Below the pieces are notes generated by a model. It was not told the origin of the DNA. It did no database searches and saw nothing but the letters and a program-made list of their open reading frames with translations. DNA of 64,000 bases, taken from NCBI RefSeq assembly GCF_900155615.1, contig NZ_FUHT01000004.1, forward strand, positions 868,001-932,000, given 5' to 3'. Source of the DNA: Massiliimalia massiliensis (lineage in GTDB: Bacteria > Bacillota > Clostridia > Oscillospirales > Ruminococcaceae). This document shows, piece by piece, positions 52,887 to 61,495 of this stretch. Position 1 is the stretch's first letter. The number at the start of each line of letters is the position of its first letter. A program made the position numbers and the translations under genes.

Positions 52887-54302
52887 TTATTCTCCTAGTT
52901 TGCCAAAACGACTGTTAATTGCTAAAGCCGGATCGGTAGGTACCGGAACAGGAGTTGTTCCCTCCGGAATAATAATTTGAGGTACTTCTTTCAACTTTTT
53001 CCCCGCAAACTGCGGCAACCATTCCATTTCTGCTTCAAACATTTCCGACACCATCTTGCGAACATCTTTTAAAGAGAGCACAGAACTAGTCAAAGGATCC
53101 ATGGCTATCGCCCAAAACGCCAATTCAGGATCTCCATGAATTGCTGCTTCAGCGGCCAATCCTTGTACTGTAAGATTTGATTGATTCATTGCCGCTAGCT
53201 GGATTGGCAAATCGCCTATCGTGAAAGGATGCAGTCCCTCTCTGTCTGCATAAATAGGCACTTCAACTGTTGCGTCATATGGAAGATTAGTAATAAAGCC
53301 ATTGTTACGCACATTGCCGCTAAATTTGAAAGGTCTACCAGTTTCCAGCGCTTCAATAATATAAGAACAGTATTCCTTTGAACGCGGTTCCAATTCTCCG
53401 CTTTCAATAGAAAGCACATCAGTTTTAGCAAATTTTTCTGCTACCATAACCGAATATTTATAATAAGCTCCAGAAGCCCCTCCAAAATCAGGTTCATCAC
53501 AATATAAATCCAATACTTCTTGATTTTTTCGGAACCATGGCAAATATTCACTCAAATGCCCTGTTGACTCCGTCATAAAATACCCGCATTGACGCATAAC
53601 CTCTCCGCGAACTTTCTCATTCTTATAATACTCCGGTTTTTCCATATTCTCTCTTAATAACGGATATAAATCTTCCCCATCTTTTTCAAGCTTCAAAAAC
53701 CAATCCATGTGGTTAATTCCCGCACACAAATAGTCGATCTCATTTTTAGCTACGTTAGTATATCCCGCAATCAAATCCAATGTTGTCTGTACACCATGGC
53801 ACAGTCCCACCATCTTCATATCAGTCGCACATCCAGCAACTGTGCAGACAGCTCCCATAGGATTAACATAGTTAAGAACATAAGCGTCTGGGCATAGCTC
53901 CTTGATGTCTTTACCAATCCCCATAATAACCGGGGCAGAGCGAAGGCATCTAAAAACTCCACCTGGACCCATAGAATCTCCAATACATTGATCTACCCCA
54001 TATTTCATCGGAATTTCATAATCATAACGATAGGCGGCTGTTCCACCAATCTGAAACATTAAAATTACATATTTTGCATTCTTTAGCGCTTCACGGCGAT
54101 CTGTTGTGCAAAAAATCTTTGCATCTAAATTATTTTTTTCAATCAATTGATCTGCATATTCTTTTTGCTTCTCTAGTTTCCACATAGTTGGCCCCATCAG
54201 TGTATAAGTGAAGCCTTTCAGTGCTGGTGTCGACAATAAATCATTTAATAGGGTTTTGCAGAAGATAATGCTTCCTGCCCCAATAATCGCTATCTTTGAC
54301 AT
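52887..54302 (-). CDS. family 4 glycosidase (NAD+/Mn2+-dependent)
   Basis: A 471-residue GH4 enzyme. The NAD fold is KIAIIGAGSIIFCKTLLNDLL, and the metal-site motifs are VGLCHGVQTT (Cys-His) and AGINHMDWF. IGDSMGPGGVFRCLRSAPVI and LNYVNPMGAV match the alpha-galactosidase/alpha-galacturonidase subgroup (MelA-like). GH4 enzymes cleave glycosides by transient C3 oxidation and elimination and accept both anomers. Its start ATG follows AAGGAGAGGTTAAC. It probably cuts the imported glycoside or its phosphate. Confidence 0.92.
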   Translation of the reverse strand: MSKIAIIGAGSIIFCKTLLNDLLSTPALKGFTYTLMGPTMWKLEKQKEYADQLIEKNNLDAKIFCTTDRREALKNAKYVILMFQIGGTAAYRYDYEIPMKYGVDQCIGDSMGPGGVFRCLRSAPVIMGIGKDIKELCPDAYVLNYVNPMGAVCTVAGCATDMKMVGLCHGVQTTLDLIAGYTNVAKNEIDYLCAGINHMDWFLKLEKDGEDLYPLLRENMEKPEYYKNEKVRGEVMRQCGYFMTESTGHLSEYLPWFRKNQEVLDLYCDEPDFGGASGAYYKYSVMVAEKFAKTDVLSIESGELEPRSKEYCSYIIEALETGRPFKFSGNVRNNGFITNLPYDATVEVPIYADREGLHPFTIGDLPIQLAAMNQSNLTVQGLAAEAAIHGDPELAFWAIAMDPLTSSVLSLKDVRKMVSEMFEAEMEWLPQFAGKKLKEVPQIIIPEGTTPVPVPTDPALAINSRFGKLGE

Positions 54303-54318
54303 GTTAACCTCTCCTTAA

Positions 54319-55161
54319 CTATAATGTAATACCTGCTTGGGTTGCAAACTGCCGCACTCGGTATGTTGCTTCATCAAATGTTTGTTCATCAGGAAGATGT
54401 TCCAGCATAACCGGAATGTCTTTAGAAAGTTTTTGAATTTCGCGCAGAAGAACTAAATAGTCAACTTCGCCCTGCCCAATCGGAACTTCTTCCAAGACAA
54501 CGCTAAAAGGTTCTGGATTCAGAGCAATATCCTTTAAGTGAATCGAAACAATTTGTTCACCAAGTAGGCGAAATGCCTCTTGAAAAAAATCGACATGATC
54601 ATATAATACCCGCGGACTATTGATACAATTAATTGGGTCAAAATGAATTCCTGCTTCTGACCGGTCTAAAGCCTTTAAAAATCTCAAATATTCTTTCGGT
54701 GAGTCTAAAAAGCTGAATGGCATTAACTCAAAGGTCATTTTAGTGTGTTTAGGTTTTACCGCATCAATAATTTTACGGGAAACTTCAACAGCATAAATAA
54801 AAAAGTCCTCGCTAAAATTTGCTTTGCATGGTCCATACCAGTTGTTGGGATAACTAGTTCCAATGATATTGACACATGCTTTCGCTTGCAGTTCTTCCGC
54901 TAAAGCTAACCGTTCTACAGTAAACTGAAAATTTTTTTCAGCCTCCGTTGGATCAGATGATAATGGATTACACCATGCCCCTACCTCTGCCAACAAGATG
55001 TCGTTTTTTTTCAAAGATTCCCGATACTGCCTTATCTTTTCCGTATCATTAACTGTCAGTTGTTCTGGACAATAGGCCGCCCGATATCCTTTAGTCAAAT
55101 GAGCATTCACAAATTTTTCTGGATCACCTGTTTGGTGAAATATTGGTGCTCCTAATCGCAT
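54319..55161 (-). CDS. sugar phosphate isomerase/epimerase (TIM barrel)
   Basis: A 280-residue xylose-isomerase-like barrel. Probable metal ligands lie in MTFELMPFS, AGIHFDPINCIN, VSIHLKDI and PVMLEHLPDE. It differs from the barrel at 41108, so the cluster holds two distinct members. It lies between the dehydrogenase and GH4 genes with gaps of 13 and 16 bases. Its partner reaction is unknown. Confidence 0.85.
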   Translation of the reverse strand: MRLGAPIFHQTGDPEKFVNAHLTKGYRAAYCPEQLTVNDTEKIRQYRESLKKNDILLAEVGAWCNPLSSDPTEAEKNFQFTVERLALAEELQAKACVNIIGTSYPNNWYGPCKANFSEDFFIYAVEVSRKIIDAVKPKHTKMTFELMPFSFLDSPKEYLRFLKALDRSEAGIHFDPINCINSPRVLYDHVDFFQEAFRLLGEQIVSIHLKDIALNPEPFSVVLEEVPIGQGEVDYLVLLREIQKLSKDIPVMLEHLPDEQTFDEATYRVRQFATQAGITL

Positions 55162-55174
55162 ATTTTGCTCCTTC

Positions 55175-56188
55175 CTATTCTTGTGGATGAATAATAACTT
55201 TTCCGGTTCTTCCCTGTGTAAACTGCTCCATCATTCTAGGTGCTTGATCTAACGGAACAATATGACTAACTAAAGAGGATACATCTAATCCCTTACGGTA
55301 TAGCTGAATAATCTGCAAAAAGTCTTCCGGTGAAAAGTAGAAAGCCCCCTTTACAGTTACTTCCTTGTGGATAATGTGAACGCTAGGAATAATACTCAAA
55401 CCATTATAATTTTCTCCACAAAAAACTACTGTTCCTTGACATCGAACTAATTCTAACGCTTGTATTTGAGCTTCCGGATTTCCAGAACACTCAAAAACAA
55501 ATTCTGGGCCGATTCCTTCAGTTAGATCTAATATCTGTTCCTTCCAATATTCATTTTTAGGATCAAGTACTTTAGCTGCACCAGCATGTTTAATCAAGTA
55601 ATCGCGTCGATAAGCTGACGGCTCGCTTACCAGTACAGTACACCCCAGATAGTGCAGCAAGGTTGTAACACCTAATCCAATCGGTCCACCACCAGAAACA
55701 AAGACAGTTTTTCTCTCTAATACATCTATCTGTTTCACTGCACGATATGCAACTCCTACTGTATCTCCTCCCAGCAAAACTAATATGTCAAAAGGGATAT
55801 CCTTAGGAGCAGCCACTACACATTTTTCCGGTAAGACAATATATTGTGCATGGGTTCCAGATTTATATTTTAAAGAACTACAAAATTGATATAAACCCTT
55901 TTTACAAAAATAACATTGTCCACATCCATCCATAATTTGAATTACTACATGATCCCCAATATGAAATTGTGTGTTCTGTTCATCAATTACAATTCCGGCC
56001 GCCTCATGCCCCTTTACACCTGCTACAAGATTAATACTATCTGAAAAATACGCTTTGTTTTCACTTCCACAGAAAGCACTGGACATGACCTGAACAAGAA
56101 TCATTCCTTCTTGTAAATTGGGTTTTTCTATTTCTGTTACTTCTGATCTCCCGTTTCCTAAAAAACGCAATGCCCGGATATCAACCAC
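55175..56188 (-). CDS. zinc-dependent medium-chain dehydrogenase
   Basis: A 337-residue MDR-family enzyme, like sorbitol, threonine or galactitol-1-phosphate dehydrogenase. The catalytic zinc site has Cys in SSAFCGSENKAYF and GHEAAG; the structural zinc site is CGQCYFCKKGLYQFC; the NAD motif is VFVSGGGPIGLGVTTLL. It is the first gene of the cluster. The start codon appears to be GTG overlapping its ribosome site (AGAGGTGG), so the exact start is uncertain. It would oxidise a sugar or polyol hydroxyl. Confidence 0.9.
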   Translation of the reverse strand: MVDIRALRFLGNGRSEVTEIEKPNLQEGMILVQVMSSAFCGSENKAYFSDSINLVAGVKGHEAAGIVIDEQNTQFHIGDHVVIQIMDGCGQCYFCKKGLYQFCSSLKYKSGTHAQYIVLPEKCVVAAPKDIPFDILVLLGGDTVGVAYRAVKQIDVLERKTVFVSGGGPIGLGVTTLLHYLGCTVLVSEPSAYRRDYLIKHAGAAKVLDPKNEYWKEQILDLTEGIGPEFVFECSGNPEAQIQALELVRCQGTVVFCGENYNGLSIIPSVHIIHKEVTVKGAFYFSPEDFLQIIQLYRKGLDVSSLVSHIVPLDQAPRMMEQFTQGRTGKVIIHPQE

Positions 56189-56247
56189 CTCTTTTTATAA
56201 AGTTTATACTACTTCAGCTCTTAAACAACTCTTTTTTCTTGCTTTTA

Positions 56248-56276
56248 AGCATAAGTAATTTTTATTACAACGTCAA
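56248..56276 (-). promoter_or_regulatory. promoter of the glycoside cluster with spacer palindrome
   Basis: TTGACG-17-TATGCT on the minus strand. The spacer contains the inverted repeat GTAAT-TTTT-ATTAC at 56255-56268, a possible operator. Confidence 0.5.
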
Positions 56277-56407
56277 TTAGTTCAAAGTATAATTCATAAT
56301 CATCTTTCACAATTAACAGTCCAAATTTATAACGTAATTCGTATATTCTATTTACAACGTGCCGCAAGGTACGCATGACCAAAGAAATTTATAGCCATGA
56401 AAAAGCC

Positions 56408-56442
56408 AAAAGACCTCGGTATATGAATACTGAGGTCTTTTT
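56408..56442. terminator. orphan terminator hairpin
   Basis: Stem AAAAGACCTCGGTAT/ATACTGAGGTCTTTTT with one mismatch and a T-run. No gene reads into it from either side within 200 bases. The rest of 56189-56507 holds only the cluster promoter. Confidence 0.7.
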
Positions 56443-56511
56443 ACTATCTTAATTGAAAGGTCTGTTTCCTTCCGTCGGAGCCGACTCCCGGTAGAAAAGT
56501 TCACAATCATA

Positions 56512-56520
56512 TGCTATACT
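56512..56520 (+). promoter_or_regulatory. extended -10 promoter
   Basis: TGCTATACT within CATATGCTATACT, similar to the extended -10 boxes before leuC and yfcE. Confidence 0.5.
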
Positions 56521-56625
56521 ATTTTTAACAAATCCGGGGAACGATTGCGGCTTTCTTCACTGACATGGTAATGATTCCGCAGGCAAAGCCAGCTCCGATT
56601 CCAAAAGAAAGGAAGGGATATCAGC

Positions 56626-56973
56626 ATGAAAAAATGGTATGACGAAGAATATGAATTTGAAATTGAGGTAATCGGATTTCTCCGCGGAGATCGTACAGAA
56701 CGATATTGCAGAAACGGCGAGGAAATTGGGGATAAATATACCTGCACCTACGGCTGTCCGGTCAACGCGGACGGACAGGGCATCTGCTCTAAGGTGATGA
56801 TGGTCATGTTCCCGGTTATGGAAGCTGTCAGAAGCGGCGGGGATTTAGAGAATATCGGCGGAGACGGCAAATACAGCAAGGTGATTGTCTGTCCCGACGG
56901 CTGTGTAATGTTCAAGCTGACTGCCAAGGAGCTGGGAAATGAGAATTTCCATAAGGGGAAATTTTTTGATTGA
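56626..56973 (+). CDS. TIGR04076 family protein
   Basis: A 115-residue soluble protein. It has FEIEVIGFLRGD at the start, CTYGCPVNADGQGICSKVMMVMFPVMEAVRSGGDL in the middle and VIVCPDGCVMFKL near the end, matching the TIGR04076 pattern with conserved cysteines. The function of this family is unknown. The start follows GAAAGGAAGGGATATCAGC. It has its own promoter and a strong bidirectional terminator. Confidence 0.75.
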   Translation: MKKWYDEEYEFEIEVIGFLRGDRTERYCRNGEEIGDKYTCTYGCPVNADGQGICSKVMMVMFPVMEAVRSGGDLENIGGDGKYSKVIVCPDGCVMFKLTAKELGNENFHKGKFFD

Positions 56974-57056
56974 TTTCAGAATAAAGCTTTCCTCAAAGCA
57001 ATCGGCCATACTTGCTTTCGTTGTTCATGTCTAGTGGCTTTTTCCTCATATGCAAT

Positions 57057-57090
57057 AAAAACCGGCATGGTTTTCACCATGCCGGTTTTT
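57057..57090. terminator. bidirectional terminator
   Basis: A perfect 15-bp stem AAAAACCGGCATGGT/ACCATGCCGGTTTTT. Confidence 0.9.
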
Positions 57091-57137
57091 ATTTACAAAA
57101 TGTTTCTCACTTAAGAAACAAGGCAAATTAAGGGCAA

Positions 57138-57269
57138 TTAGCAGCCACAACCGTTGCCGCAACCACAGCCGCAACCATCGTTATTGAAGTTGCTACCAAA
57201 TCCGCAGCCACCGCAGCAAACCAGCAGTAAGATGATGATAAGTACCCATGAACAATTGTTTCCACACAT
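57138..57269 (-). CDS. 43-residue Cys/Gly-rich membrane miniprotein
   Basis: A short gene preceded by AAGGAGG with 9-base spacing. It codes MCGNNCSWVLIIILLLVCCGGCG, a single hydrophobic helix, then GSNFNNDGCGCGCGNGCGC, a tail with alternating Cys and Gly. Eleven of 43 residues are Cys. Small proteins of this look are common near sporulation genes in Firmicutes; it lies next to spoIVA here. Its function is unknown; spore-coat or metal-binding roles are guesses. Confidence 0.75.
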   Translation of the reverse strand: MCGNNCSWVLIIILLLVCCGGCGFGSNFNNDGCGCGCGNGCGC

Positions 57270-57396
57270 AGTGAAGAACCTCCTTAATTGAATTACACTG
57301 TATCCTATGTGCGGGAGCAGATTTGTGTTACTAAAAAAATTTTATTTTGCCCGGTTTTTCATACATCCTGTCCCATCTCGTATCAATTTCTACGCA

Positions 57397-57428
57397 AAAA
57401 GGACAGGGATCTGATTCCCTGTCCTTTT
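57397..57428 (-). terminator. terminator of spoIVA
   Basis: Stem AAAAGGACAGGGA/TCCCTGTCCTTTT with T-run, 12 bases after the spoIVA stop. Confidence 0.88.
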
Positions 57429-57439
57429 ATGGTTTTTGT

Positions 57440-58915
57440 CTATAAGATAATGCAGATCAGGCCGCTACAGCCCTCATTGATGATTCGCTCAATGGTTTCC
57501 TGCATCTTCAGCCTGGCTTCCGGCGGCATACGGTAAAGCTTGTTGTGCAGACCTTCATTTACCAGCTCGTGAAGCGATTTGCCAAAGATATTGGAATCCC
57601 AGATCTTCTGCGGGCTCTCTTCAAATTCCTGAAGCAGATAGTTGATCAGATCCTCCGACTGGCTCTCTGTGCCCACAATCGGATTTACCTCGGTTGTAAT
57701 ATTCGCCTTCATCAGGTGAATTGACGGCGCGTTAGCACGCAGGCGCACCCCATATCGCCCGCCCTGTTTCATAATTTCCGGCTCTTCCAGGGAAAGCTGA
57801 TCCATGGTCGGCATGACAATCCCGTATCCGGTAGCCTCCACCTCTTCCAGAGCGCCTTTAAACTTTTCATATTCCTTCCGGATAGCTGCCAGCTCCTTGA
57901 GCATGGGCATCAAACCGGATTCGCCGGCAATCGAAAGTCCGGTTTCCTCCTCCAGGACGCGGTAGAACAACGATTCCTTAAGCTGTACCCTCAGCTTTGC
58001 GCTTCCAGTGCCCAGGTTGATCGAATCAACGCTCGAAACGGTTACGGAATCGCATTCCTGAATCTGCATCGCCATGCTGCTGATTCCCTCAATCGCCTGC
58101 ACATGCCGGGCGGCATTGCGGATTCCGGTAAAGAGCTCAGTTTTCAGCCAGTGGTCTTTGGAAAGAGTGTTGACCCACTTTGGCATAGAGAAGGCAATCT
58201 CTTTTACCGGGAACTGATAAAGAATCTGTTTCATCAATAGCTTAATATCCGATTCAGTCAAATCAACACAGCTCATTGGGACGACCGGCACCTCATACTG
58301 ACGCGACATATCAGCCGCAAGCTCCTTTGAAGCCTCGGACTGCGGATTGACGCAGTTAAGGAGGACGACAAACGGCTTTTTCATCTCCTTCAGCTCAGAA
58401 ATCACCCGATCCTCTGCCTCCGCATACTCATCCCGGGGAATATCGCTGATGCTGCCGTCCGTTGTGACAACAATCCCAACCGTTGAATGCTCGGTAATCA
58501 CCTTTCGGGTTCCAACCTCTGCCGCCATATTAAACGGTACCTCTTCATCAAACCAGGGCGTGACAACCATTCTCGGCATTTCGTTTTCGATATATCCGAG
58601 CGAGCTTGGGACAATATAGCCGACGCAGTCAATCAGCCGGACGTTGATCTTTGCGTGTTCTTCGACAGCAATCGTCACTGCTTCTTCCGGGATAAATTTT
58701 GGCTCCGTTGTCATAATTGTTCTTCCGGCGGCAGACTGGGGCAGTTCATCCACTGCCCGTTCCTTCCGGAATTCGCTGTCAATATGCGGAATGACAACCG
58801 TCTCCATAAATTTCTTGATAAAGGTGGATTTTCCGGTTCGCACCGGCCCAACCACACCTACATAGACATCGCCCTGCGTTCTCCTGGCAATATCCTGATA
58901 AATTGTACTTTCCAT
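57440..58915 (-). CDS. spoIVA: stage IV sporulation protein A (coat morphogenesis ATPase)
   Basis: The 491-residue ATPase that polymerises around the forespore to form the coat basement layer. Walker A is VGVVGPVRTGKSTF; RLIDCVGYIVP and VLLNCVNPQSE form the rest of the nucleotide site. The middle and C-terminal parts match known SpoIVA in length. Start 58915 (MESTIYQDIARRTQGD) is the usual N-terminus. A CATACGAT at 58966-58959 on the minus strand resembles a sigma-E -10, matching the known sigma-E control of spoIVA. Confidence 0.97.
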   Translation of the reverse strand: MESTIYQDIARRTQGDVYVGVVGPVRTGKSTFIKKFMETVVIPHIDSEFRKERAVDELPQSAAGRTIMTTEPKFIPEEAVTIAVEEHAKINVRLIDCVGYIVPSSLGYIENEMPRMVVTPWFDEEVPFNMAAEVGTRKVITEHSTVGIVVTTDGSISDIPRDEYAEAEDRVISELKEMKKPFVVLLNCVNPQSEASKELAADMSRQYEVPVVPMSCVDLTESDIKLLMKQILYQFPVKEIAFSMPKWVNTLSKDHWLKTELFTGIRNAARHVQAIEGISSMAMQIQECDSVTVSSVDSINLGTGSAKLRVQLKESLFYRVLEEETGLSIAGESGLMPMLKELAAIRKEYEKFKGALEEVEATGYGIVMPTMDQLSLEEPEIMKQGGRYGVRLRANAPSIHLMKANITTEVNPIVGTESQSEDLINYLLQEFEESPQKIWDSNIFGKSLHELVNEGLHNKLYRMPPEARLKMQETIERIINEGCSGLICIIL

Positions 58916-58987
58916 CATACACTGCACCACTTTTCTTTTGATTCAGATCAGCTATCTTATCGTATGGAAACGTGAAATCATTCCACG

Positions 58988-60523
58988 TTAATCCATAATC
59001 GGGATTAAAATCATCTCTCCGGCCGAGAGGGTTTCATCGTCAATTTCGTTCTGCTCCAGAATGGCCGCTACCGAGGTATTATACCGCTTTGCCACATCCC
59101 AGACGCTTTCCCTTTCGTCCGCAAAATAAATCCGCAGCGCCGCGTCGTCTTCACGAACCTTGGGCATATCCTCCATTGCCGTCACGCCGGTGATCATCCG
59201 GACTGTACTTCTTCGGTACAGCAATCCATAAACCTCCAGCTCCGCGCGGAGTTCAATTTCTTCTGTGGATATCATATGGTAATCCGCCGTTTTCACTGTA
59301 ATCTGCGGAATAAAGGAAAGCGCTGAGTCGACATCTGTATCCTTTACTTCAATTTCGCAGGGAATTCCCTGTTCAATCCACATCGGCATATTCTCAGAAT
59401 CAGCGGCAAGGATTCCTACCTGCAGGCTGCACAGCACCATCAGTCTGCCGGAATCCATCTGATAGCTGATATTGGTTGCATGACAGCTCAGATCATAAAT
59501 CAGGCTGACAGCTCCCTGATTTAAATGCAGCGGGCATTTCTGCACATGAGATTTTTTCAGTTCGCCCAGCAAGGCTTCAACCGTGCATTCTCCCGCTTCC
59601 GCTTCAATTTCACAGGAGGTCGAATAGCAGTCATCCACCGCCATAATGTCCCGGTTTTTAGCGGCTTCACAGTAAACCCGGACGCCGATTTCCACTGTAA
59701 AGGCAGTACACTTTCCATCCTCCTCCATCTGAAGATCCAGGTCGTATTTTACTACCTCAAACCGGCATGCGCAGATATCGTCCTCGTCTACCCCCTCGCA
59801 GTCCATAATCTGGCTTAAAGGGATGCTGTGCTCCATCAGCTCCGGCTGTTCGACCTGCTCGCTCAGGTAGATGGTATGGAGGCGAAGTTCACCCTTGCAA
59901 ATCACCTTGTTGGCGAGCAGCTTGTAATCGCCAAACTCTGCTTCTGCTGAATAATCGACAATTTCCCGAATCGGCGGACGGGATTCCCCTACCCGCAGTT
60001 CTTCCCTAATTGTAAATTCCTTGCTGACATAGAATTTACGGTCGCAGGCTGTTACAGGCTTCCGGTGAATCTGCAATTCCGGGCAATCGCATACTGCCGA
60101 AATAGTCCGGTTTTGATAAACCGCGATCCCCAGCCCAATGGCGCCCCTCATTTCAAGGCGGCGTGAATTCTGTGCGCGGCAGCTAAAGCTTTCACATTTG
60201 GCGCGGATCGAGACAAAGCATCCATCGCATTCCTGTCCCAGCTCCACCGTTTTGGTAAATGCCTGCTTCTGTTCAATGCGATTGAGCTTGCAGCTATTTT
60301 CACTGAGATAAATCACAGTGATATCCGCCACACCGTCAATCATCAGCCGGTTTCCAGAAATCCGCTCTGAGAGGATATTAGGCTTCATCTGTGCCCGCAG
60401 CACCTTGAATACTTCAGGACAATAATCTGGAAGCATATAATCAAGCTCAATGCTCTGCTCCGCCATCATATTTGCTATTTGTTCGTTCATCGTGATTTCT
60501 TCTGTGTTGATCTGATAATCCAT
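58988..60523 (-). CDS. SPOCS (DUF3794) and LysM domain protein
   Basis: A 511-residue soluble protein. Several SPOCS-type repeats fill most of the length: motifs such as DGVADITVIYLSENS, GELRLHTIYLSEQ and ELRAELEVYGLLYRRS. A single LysM (about 465-510) ends the protein: FADERESVWDVAKRYNTSVAAILEQNEID. It is likely to bind peptidoglycan and take part in spore coat or cortex assembly. It lies 57 bases before the spoIVA promoter region, on the same strand. No signal peptide is present. Confidence 0.88.
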   Translation of the reverse strand: MDYQINTEEITMNEQIANMMAEQSIELDYMLPDYCPEVFKVLRAQMKPNILSERISGNRLMIDGVADITVIYLSENSCKLNRIEQKQAFTKTVELGQECDGCFVSIRAKCESFSCRAQNSRRLEMRGAIGLGIAVYQNRTISAVCDCPELQIHRKPVTACDRKFYVSKEFTIREELRVGESRPPIREIVDYSAEAEFGDYKLLANKVICKGELRLHTIYLSEQVEQPELMEHSIPLSQIMDCEGVDEDDICACRFEVVKYDLDLQMEEDGKCTAFTVEIGVRVYCEAAKNRDIMAVDDCYSTSCEIEAEAGECTVEALLGELKKSHVQKCPLHLNQGAVSLIYDLSCHATNISYQMDSGRLMVLCSLQVGILAADSENMPMWIEQGIPCEIEVKDTDVDSALSFIPQITVKTADYHMISTEEIELRAELEVYGLLYRRSTVRMITGVTAMEDMPKVREDDAALRIYFADERESVWDVAKRYNTSVAAILEQNEIDDETLSAGEMILIPIMD

Positions 60524-60585
60524 TGCTCCCCAACCCTTTCATTTCCGGTACGATTTAGTTCATTTATATTCAGCAGAGACAGGGT

Positions 60586-60645
60586 TTATGCTAGGAAAAA
60601 AGACATCCTAAGCAAAGAACTGTTTCCCGCCAAAAGTCCTGCCAT
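60586..60645 (-). CDS. possible 19-residue upstream ORF
   Basis: An ORF MAGLLAGNSSLLRMSFFLA with a perfect Shine-Dalgarno GGAGGGAGAGAGA, 62 bases before the SPOCS-LysM start. It could be a leader peptide or a chance ORF. Confidence 0.25.
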   Translation of the reverse strand: MAGLLAGNSSLLRMSFFLA

Positions 60646-60683
60646 TCTCTCTCCCTCCGAGCTGTTTCGATCAATTATCAATA

Positions 60684-60719
60684 AAAAAGCAGCAAGGCGT
60701 TAACGCCTTACTGCTTTTT
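60684..60719 (-). terminator. terminator of the LUD-domain gene
   Basis: A palindromic hairpin around AAGGCGTTAACGCCTT flanked by A- and T-runs. Confidence 0.88.
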
Positions 60720-60736
60720 CCTATGTATCTGTCTGA

Positions 60737-61363
60737 TTAATAGCCGTATTCTTCACCCACAATAATTACTTTAATACGGTTTTTGATCCGCTGCTTCCCA
60801 AGGAAGGTATAGGAGCAGCAAATTCGTTGGTCTGACATGCAATGCATACATTCCCCGGTTTTGGCACAAGGCGTGTCAAGATGAAGCCTCTGTGCATTTT
60901 TAGGAGCGGCAATCTTCCGAACACGTTCTTCCGCTTCCTCTTTGGTTTCTACAATCTTATTATATCCTGCAATTACAACCACACTTTTCGGCCCAAAAAT
61001 CATTGCCGCGACACGGTTTCCGTTTCCGTCGACATTAAAAAGCCAGCCATTCTTTGTTAGTGCATTGGTGCTGGTAACATAAACATCGCTGCTGAATGCG
61101 CTGCGGAAAATACTCTGCACATCCGCGCCTTCCACGTCCCGGTCTAAAAAGTCAATGGTTCCAGCCTCGCCCAATTCTTTTAAATAATGATAAACGCCCG
61201 TTTCCTTTAAGGTCATGGAACCGCCAAAGGTAACCATATCCCCTTCCTTAAAGTAGCGTTTCAATGTCTGTTTCAATTCCTCTTTATTTGCGACATACAC
61301 TGCATCCATATTATTTCTTTTTAAATTCCTCATGGTTAACTCAATTAATTCTTTTCGTTCCAT
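60737..61363 (-). CDS. LUD-domain protein (LutC/YkgG-like, DUF162)
   Basis: A 208-residue protein of the lactate-utilisation domain family. It has MVTFGGSMTLKETGVYHYLKE, DVYVTSTNALTKNGWLFNVDGNGNRVAAMIFGPK and IVVIAGYNKIV-type segments. A C-terminal cysteine cluster CAKTGECMHCMSDQRICC may bind Fe-S or zinc. LutA and LutB are absent, so lactate oxidation as in B. subtilis is not implied. The start follows AGGAGGTAGGTCGA, and an extended -10 TGATATAAT lies at 61425-61433. Confidence 0.85.
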   Translation of the reverse strand: MERKELIELTMRNLKRNNMDAVYVANKEELKQTLKRYFKEGDMVTFGGSMTLKETGVYHYLKELGEAGTIDFLDRDVEGADVQSIFRSAFSSDVYVTSTNALTKNGWLFNVDGNGNRVAAMIFGPKSVVVIAGYNKIVETKEEAEERVRKIAAPKNAQRLHLDTPCAKTGECMHCMSDQRICCSYTFLGKQRIKNRIKVIIVGEEYGY

Positions 61364-61466
61364 TCGACCTACCTCCTATCAATTCCAATCGTTTAACTTG
61401 TTAATCAAACTATTTAATGAGCTTATTATATCATACTACATCATACTTTTCCAGCCGAAAACAGAG

Positions 61467-61495
61467 AAAGAAAAGGGGAAAATCCCCTTTTCTTT
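61467..61495 (-). terminator. terminator of the CotJC gene
   Basis: A 13-bp stem AAAGAAAAGGGGA/TCCCCTTTTCTTT that overlaps the stop codon of the catalase gene. Confidence 0.85.

Noticed and set aside
41108-56188. C-glycoside cleavage system of the DgpA-DgpB/C type
   Set aside because: The TIM-barrel and dehydrogenase genes recall it, but no Gfo/Idh/MocA oxidoreductase or small DgpB-like partner is present.
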